From Zingiber officinale (Eukaryota > Streptophyta > Magnoliopsida > Zingiberales > Zingiberaceae), in assembly GCF_018446385.1 (NCBI RefSeq), contig NW_024589871.1:186001-250000 (forward strand): DNA of 64,000 bases, in the 5' to 3' direction. The notes under the pieces were generated by a model. That model was not told where the DNA came from and did not search any database. It saw nothing but the letters and a program-made list of their open reading frames with translations. Below are positions 57,973 through 64,000 of the stretch, one piece after another; position 1 is the stretch's first letter, and the number at the start of each line of letters is the position of its first letter. Made by a program: the position numbers and the translations under genes.

Positions 57973-59330
57973 TGTAAGATTGAAACGAACGAGAGAGGGA
58001 AGGTGAATTTTATTTTTAAAACTTTTATTTTCGTCTTTTAAAAACTTTTCGAAAACTCGAGTACACAGTAGAAAAATTAGAATACGAATTGCATAAAAGA
58101 AAAAAACACTACTCCAAGCCCACGATCTCTTGGACAGTTTCAATTGGGCAATCCATTAAATTCTCTCCTAAAGAACTTTTGGGCAGAGATATCGAATATA
58201 AGAATGAGGAAAGTGTAACAATTTACACTTTCCTATGCATGTATAATTAATAATAACTAACAATTTAATTTTAAATTGTTATCAACACTTGTAGATGAAT
58301 ATAGTTTTTGTTCTTGTCGTAGAAGCTTGTTTGAGCGTAGATTCAGAGTAGTAGAGTCGCAACATACCAATTGTAAGGAGTCAATGTAGTAGAAATGATT
58401 TAAAACTTAGAGTAGAATTGATGTTTAAAGCACTGGCTGAAGACTCCTTTTATCATGCGTTGGTGCGTCTTCATGCATATTGATCTAATTCGATAATTTC
58501 GATCATTATCCTCTTGGAGGCACCCTCACTAACCTAGGGCACTTCCTGTGCCTCAACCTGAGGTGCCTCTAACAACCTTAGGTGCCTCCAGTGCCTCAAC
58601 CTGAGACACTTCCAACAACCTTAGGCGCCTCCACCTAAGGTGCCTCCACCGTCGAACTTTTATCCTCAAACTTTGTCTACTCTGGGCCTCCTCAGTTATC
58701 CGAGGCACCCTCAATGTTTCAGTCAAGGCATCCTTCTCACTTAAGATGTCTTGAGTACTATTTATTTGAGCTTAATTTTGCACTCCAAACTCCTTCAAAA
58801 CATGTTAGTTCAAATAACCAAACTTATCTAGATAGTACAAATATATATTTTATGTTTATGAATTATATCCCGCCTTACCAAAACTATAATCTAATTTTAG
58901 TCTCAACTTAGATTTTTAAAATGTATTTAAGTTGGACCAACACCTATAATCTCACTGGGACTCATACTTATTGGATCTCTCTCCTCCAGTACTTATCTTA
59001 CTTACCATTTGCAGACTTACTTGATTGGATGTTTGACCCACCAAGTCATTTTGCCAGATGCCCCATCTGGACTCCAGTAGTTGTTAGGTCATAGTGGCCC
59101 AATTGGACTTCCTGCTAGATATCTGATCCTCCCTGATCTATTTAGACTTTTTGTCAGTTATCTGATCCTCCTAACCTAAATGGAATTCAGCATGATGTCA
59201 AGTCCTCTAAATCCGTCAAATCCTTCAGCCTGCACACTTGGTAATCAAATTAAAACACAACAGAACTTGACTTTAAACATTTGACAACATCGAAAATATA
59301 GGTTTGATTCTGATTCTCCATGGATCAACA
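57973..59330 (-). mobile_element. Solo LTR relic, reverse orientation
   Basis: Ends are TGTAAGATTGAAACG and CATGGATCAACA. On the minus strand it starts TGTTGATCCATGG and soon reads CGATGTTGTCAAATG, typical of the Copia-type LTRs seen elsewhere here. It contains iterated GGTGCCTC-CAACCT words (58510-58650) and GATCCTCC-ACCT units (59010-59210). No exact target-site duplication. An old fossil. Confidence 0.5.
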
Positions 59331-61920
59331 CTTCCTTTCATCGAAGTTAAAATTGATAAATAAAAAAATAGCAATTCAAATGTATATTAATATATTACAA
59401 TAATTTATTATTCGTTGCTAAATTAGTTAACATTTCAATATTTTATTAATGAAATTTAATTTAATTTAATTTATTTAATTATAAATATTCATTAGATAAA
59501 TATATTATTATTTTTAATAAAGTATGCTTGAAAGTTTAACATTAAAAAAATTATTTAAAAATTTTTCAAATAAAAGAAGTGAGATTTAGTGTAAGAGAAA
59601 GTTATCTAGTTGGTCACGGTTTTCAATTACGAAATAATCTTTACCTTAAGAAAAATCTTCCTAGAATTAACTTATGAATTATGATACTTATTAAATGAAA
59701 TAATTTCTTCATGGCATCATTACCACTGGTTGATGGTATTCGTTATGTGGCTTGAACAAATATAATCTGCTTTGATTGCTACCATAGATTATAAGTTATT
59801 CAATGTGATATTAGCAAAAATTGATAAATTTTATATTTTAAATTTAAATTTTGAAAACCTTTTTGGACCGCATGACACTTTAATATTTTAAATTTTATCT
59901 TTAATTGCCAATCAGATATATATGCATATACTTATGTTAATCATCATGAGAATTATAAAGAATAAAGATGCTGACACAAGATGTTTTCAGAGTGTAGCTT
60001 GAAGGTTTAACTCAAGGAGGTAACCATCCTTGACATATATAGAGCCTATTATCAATTAGCTAATATATATTAATTCTCAGTGAATTAACCATTACTTAAA
60101 TCTGAAAGGTTATAGCACTTATCTTCTCACTGCAACTATGTTCTCGGTGTAGACATCCACTGAGCAAGAAATAAGAGGGAACATATGCCCATCTTAATCA
60201 CCCACCATCATCGAGATCTGTCATAAAAACAAAACTTTCATACCTATCACTGTTAAGGCCTGTCCAATTGAAGTTGGTTAGCATAATATTCTGAAACTCT
60301 ACTTCTTAGGAGCTCCTTAAGATTGCCACCACCTGGAATTTGGAATGACACTTGAATGGAAGGATTTTAGGCAAGAAGCAGCTAGAAATTTAATGTTTTC
60401 CATAGAAAGAATCAGATACTAGCGCGATGCATTAAGCAACTGCTATGGATTTCTTTGTGGCAATTCAAAAACCTCTTTTCATTGTTTCTGTAATTCTGAT
60501 GATGAAATTAGGCACTACAGCTCTGCTAAAGTAACAGCTAGCTAGCAATGTTTTTTAAGAGAACACATCTTGGTTTCATACATAGTTATCTCATATGAAT
60601 GATTCTCTTGCCACTGAAAGCAGTTCCTTTTCTTCTTCACAGAGTTGCAAGCTAAGTGTAATATGATTCAAATTCTCTATTCCATCAAATTGATCTTATT
60701 AACATAAACCAGTTAAACAATGTTTGTGTAGATGAGAAAGATGCAGAACTAATCTGCATCCTTCTTTTTATGCACTTGCCACTGCATAGGTATATAATCA
60801 AATATTCATCTTTAGACCATTCAAACAACAAATAAGCACTTAGCTTTATGGCTGCAATTACTGAAGAAAATATGCACCTCGCAGAATAGGCAATTAATAT
60901 AGATGTAGCTTTCTGATAAAAAATGCATTTCTGAAAAGCTTAAGCTTTTTTTCTTCTTAAAGCTGGTAATGGCATGATCATTCTACTGTTTCTTATAATA
61001 TATATATTAAATATAGAGAACATTAACCATTATATAGTAATCAATCTGATCTTGAAGCAAATTAAATAAATTTTTTAAAAAATAAAATACAATGACTAGG
61101 TCTCCAAAGCAATAAGAAAAGGCTAGGTAAAAGGTCCAAGGAGTGAGGTACTACTGCATGAATCTTTGACCAGACAAGCTGAATTTTTAGCTTTAAAGCC
61201 ACTGCCATGGCAGTGCAAGACATTCTTTAGCATGAAATGAAAGGCACCAAGAGTAAAGGAACTAAAAGACAGAGACCAGAGATAGGACCGAGGCGGATTC
61301 TTGTCATAACCTTGTGAAGACAACAAACAGTGGCGAGCATCTTTCTCCTCTGAAAAGAGTATATAAATGCACTCGGAGGAGGAAAAGCAAAGGATGCGAC
61401 TAGATATTGCATTGGCAGGGAAGCTTGAAAAAAAAAAAATAGAGCTGAAGGATAGATACCTTCTCACTTTAATTGACTTTGATTTGACTTAAGTGGAGTC
61501 AACGTGTCCTAGCTCGATGTAGTCAAGGATTAGGATACTAATTAAGCAAACACGAACTATTCTGAAGGTTTTGATGCATAGAATTGAGAGATGACAAGTC
61601 GTCACTTGAATCGAATGGCATGCATGTTTGTCAGTAGTGTTCATGTTGATTTTAAAATTTGCTCTGACTTTAATACTTTATCATGATCTGTCCAAACACA
61701 TTTCTTCATTCATGTCCCATCTCCTTTCACTTTGTTCTTCAATAAAACCATTCCATGCATGGCTCTGTCTCAAACATCATCATCATTCTTGGAATTATGA
61801 TATGTTTATATTTGTTAGGATCGGACCTGTTTCGCTTTTGACAGATAACTTTTGCTCACCCAGTCATTTCATTTTTCAAATAACAGATGATTTGTTCTCT
61901 AAAGTGGTGGCAAAAGACGA
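59331..61920. other. Intergenic DNA, nothing firmly recognised
   Basis: 59340-60000 is AT-rich. 60000-61900 has balanced composition like UTR or old single-copy DNA, but no frame with recognisable protein features and no clear RNA fold beyond an 8-bp stem (GATGCAGA/TCTGCATC) near 60733. The minus-strand frame at 61123-61467 looks random. Confidence 0.45.
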
Positions 61921-61922
61921 AT

Positions 61923-62097
61923 AATCTCGTCTCCAGCATCCCCGTCAATTCGTCCCTAGATTAATATGAAAGAGATAAATCACGGACAATTACTAACTTT
62001 TGAAATAATGACTAACACATAAAGGAGTTATTTAGATTTGAATCTCACACCTCTTAATGATAATATCTCATATACTAACGACTACATCGTCCGAGGG
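61923..62097 (-). mobile_element. Au-like tRNA-derived SINE, near full length
   Basis: On the minus strand it starts CCCTCGGACGATGTAGTCG. It keeps GAGATATTATCATTAAGAGG, a B-box-like GAGATTCAAATCT and TGTGTTAGTCATTATTTC, and ends GACGAATTGACGGGGATGC, which matches the Au 3' end. Same family as 49317-49461 but with the 3' part present. Confidence 0.8.
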
Positions 62098-62610
62098 AAT
62101 AAATGGTTCTCTAACGTAAATATATATCATGTAGTACGCAGTGGACATCTTCACAGACGCATGTTATGCCTAATTAATTATTTATTTAAGAATATTTTAG
62201 GTCAATTGGACATGTATTATGTTTAGCCCTAAAACAAGATATTTTTTTAGACGTGGAGTGCAAGAGAGAGAAAAAAACATAGAGATGGGCAAGAAAAGAG
62301 TTCGGAGAGAATGAGTTATTGTAAGGAAATTCTGTTTGTAAGCTTAATCTTAGCTTTTAATACAGTGAAATTTTTAACGGTGGTATGTGGATATAGCTCT
62401 CACATTGAGGGTGAATCATAAAATATTCTTCTATATTCTTATTTTTCTCTCGCAAATTCTTATCGCTTTCGGTAATTTAAGACTGGAATTTTAATTCCCA
62501 ACAACTGGTGATACGACGAGTCGAGTAGTAGAGATGTGACGAGGGTAAAACAAGTCAAAACGGCAGGTTAAGTTGGGTTAGAATCAAGATAGGTCAATGA
62601 TCATTTCTTC
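62098..62610. other. Intergenic DNA, nothing recognised
   Basis: No supported gene. The 62260-62520 text (TGGGCAAGAAAAGAG to CCCAACAACTGGTGA) resembles a decayed LTR end and primer-site region, but is too weak to call. Confidence 0.35.
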
Positions 62611-63652
62611 TTGACTGGGTCGACTGGTTAGTTTTTCAGGCCAAGTTGAGTCAGCTAGCTTTCTTGATAGATCAGAGCATTCAACCTGCCAATCTTCTAG
62701 GTCAGGTCGAGCAAATCAGCCTTTCTGACAGAGCAGAACATCCAGCCTACTAATCTTCTTGGCCGGATCGAGCTAGATAGTTTTTTTGGTAGGATAGAAC
62801 ATACGACTCGTCGCTTGTCTTCCTGGCTAGGTTGAGTCAGCTAGGACTATAAATGAACCAAACGTTCGTGAATAAGCTTGGTGTTCAGCTTGGTAAAAGT
62901 TCATTTATATCAATATACATAAGATCAATTAAATAAATAAGTTTGAAGAACTCGTTAAACAAAAAAACAAGCTTGAACAGATATGTGTTCAGCTCGTTAA
63001 CATTTATAAACAATGTTCATGAATAATATTCATGAACAACTTAACGTCCATAAATAATGTTCGTGAACAATATTCACGAACTATATTTATTAATAAAGCT
63101 CTTATCAATATGTTAAATAAATAATAAAATAAATAAATAAATAAGTTTGAATTCTAAAGCTTAATAACCAATCAAACAACTAAAAGTTTCAAACAATCAA
63201 ATAAGATTGAATTGAGAGCTCGATAATATTTAAACGGACCAAGCTCGAACCAAACTTAAGCCAAGCTTAAATTGAGTGTGAGATAATATCTAAATGAGAC
63301 AAGCTTTAAATAAGCTCAAGCCAAGCTTGAATTGAGAGGGAGATAATATCTAAATGAGACAAGTTTTAAATAAGCTCAAGCTCATAAAAAATAAACCAAG
63401 CTAAACTTGAACAATCATTTCAAAGGCTTAGTTCATTTTAAGCTCAGCTCGGCTTGGCTCGATTACCTTATCAAACAAGCTTGAACTCCCTAAAGCTCAG
63501 CTCGGCTCGTTTATAATCCTAAAGCCAGTCAGTCTTCCTGGCAGATCAAAGCATTCAACCCGCCAATCTTCCTGGCCTGGTTGAGCTAGCTAGTCTTTCT
63601 GGTAGAGTAGAGCCAACTCGCCAGTCTTCCAGGCCAGGTCAAGTCAGCAGTT
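62611..63652. repeat. Tandem array, about 70-bp unit, interrupted by a MITE
   Basis: Diverged units of the type CCAGGTCGAGTCAGCTAGTC, TTTCTGGTAGAGCAGAGCAT, then CAACCCGCCAATCTTCCTGG lie on both sides of the hAT MITE: about four before 62842 and about two after 63521. Confidence 0.75.
62842..63521 (-). mobile_element. hAT-type MITE, second copy, reverse orientation
   Basis: Ends TAGGACTATAAATGAACC and GGCTCGTTTATAATCCTA are inverted repeats related to those of 10220-10873, and the interior has the same AAGCTTGG and TGTTC(G/A)TGAA words in reverse. The flanking 8-mers (GAGTCAGC and AAGCCAGT) match only in part, so it is older than the first copy. It splits the tandem array. Confidence 0.8.
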
Positions 63653-64000
63653 TGTTGGTGTAGAGAGCACCAGACGATCGAACCTAAGTTTTGATTATGA
63701 CAAAGGGTCTAAAGTTAAGGTTACTTGTTTTCTAACAAGGTTGAATGAGCTTGTAGGAAAGTCCTAAGTGTCCTTAGGCAAAAGTCCTAGTATATTCTAG
63801 GAAGGTGGAAAATCCTAGGGGGAGGTAACCCTAAGTGATGGAAAGTCCTAACTGCGGTTAGGTAAGGTGAAGTTTTGGTGGGTCGAGTACTTTGGGCGAA
63901 ATCCTAGAGTCGGAGACTCTAGGTGAAAATCTTGGTGGTCACAGACTAGGTGAAAGATTAGACGGGTCGAGGTCGAACGTCCAGCGGGAAAGTTCTGAAG
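63653..64000 (+). mobile_element. LTR start, cut by window end
   Basis: TGTTGGTGTAGAGAGCACC is followed by TAAGTTTTGATTATGACAAA, then by many short GAAAGTCCTA and GGTGAA words. This is the usual beginning of Copia-type LTRs in such genomes. Only the first 348 bases are in the window, so whether an element follows is unknown. Confidence 0.55.

Noticed and set aside
60305-60325. Text resembling the 5' arm of a miR159/319 precursor (GAGCTCCTTAAGATTG)
   Set aside because: No matching 3' arm with TTTGGATTGAAGG-like sequence was found within 300 bases.
60733-60757. Possible miRNA hairpin
   Set aside because: Only an 8-bp stem; no known plant miRNA sequence and no long precursor arm pairing found.
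61123-61467. 114-codon minus-strand frame
   Set aside because: Ser/Phe-rich, no domain, poly-Phe from a poly-A run; looks like chance.
1-64000. tRNA or rRNA genes
   Set aside because: The tRNA-like A- and B-boxes found all belong to SINEs with target-site duplications or family matches; no cloverleaf or rRNA stretch was seen.

Overview
The window looks like nuclear DNA of a flowering plant, most likely a commelinid monocot. Six host protein genes sit far apart in AT-rich, repeat-filled DNA. Several of them (the J-protein, VQ protein and protein kinase) have the very GC-rich exons typical of grasses and Zingiberales. Plant splice sites, plant protein families, tRNA-derived SINEs (two of them Au-like), Copia-type LTR elements primed by initiator Met-tRNA and hAT MITEs all agree. 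The exact species cannot be read from the sequence.

Genes, left to right: a small plastid-type J-domain protein (5.3-5.9 kb, +); an ECP63-like group 3 LEA gene with three exons (18.1-19.5 kb, +) whose promoter carries ABRE-type motifs; a four-exon REX1-B-like gene (20.0-26.6 kb, -) whose 4.8 kb first intron holds an L1 LINE relic; a single-exon VQ-motif (CAMBP25-like) regulator (29.2-29.7 kb, +); a single-exon receptor-like cytoplasmic kinase like Arabidopsis At3g51990 (46.0-47.1 kb, -); and an eight-exon GH31 glycosidase closely resembling bacterial sulfoquinovosidase YihQ (52.0-56.4 kb, -). They form no operon or obvious pathway cluster. LEA and VQ suggest stress and ABA or defence responses, and the GH31 enzyme suggests sulfolipid-sugar turnover.

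Repeats fill most of the rest. 0-8.7 kb: LTR relics, a 441-bp tandem duplication, and an old LTR holding both a SINE and a 1.2 kb solo LTR with a (GACC)n tract. 9.5-11.7 kb: a SINE with long target-site duplications, a hAT MITE with a perfect 8-bp duplication, and smaller hairpin MITEs. 12.1-15.9 kb: two LTR relics with tandem arrays. 16.7-17.7, 27.3-28.0 and 44.8-45.8 kb: three copies of one LTR-like family. 30.5-35.9 kb: an old Copia-type element whose 3' LTR is split by a later solo LTR. 36.4-43.7 kb: a young non-autonomous Copia-type element with near-identical LTRs, a long gag-like frame and a striking array of ATCGAT palindromes. 43.9-44.8 and 48.1-48.6 kb: AT-rich arrays. 58-59.3 and 62.6-64 kb: further LTRs, a tandem array interrupted by a second hAT MITE, and an LTR cut by the window end.

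I see no CRISPR array, rRNA or tRNA gene and no gene cluster that forms a new system. The items most worth following up are the plant YihQ-like enzyme, the palindrome arrays in the young gag-only element, the nested insertions, and a 59-codon frame of unknown origin inside the REX1-B gene.
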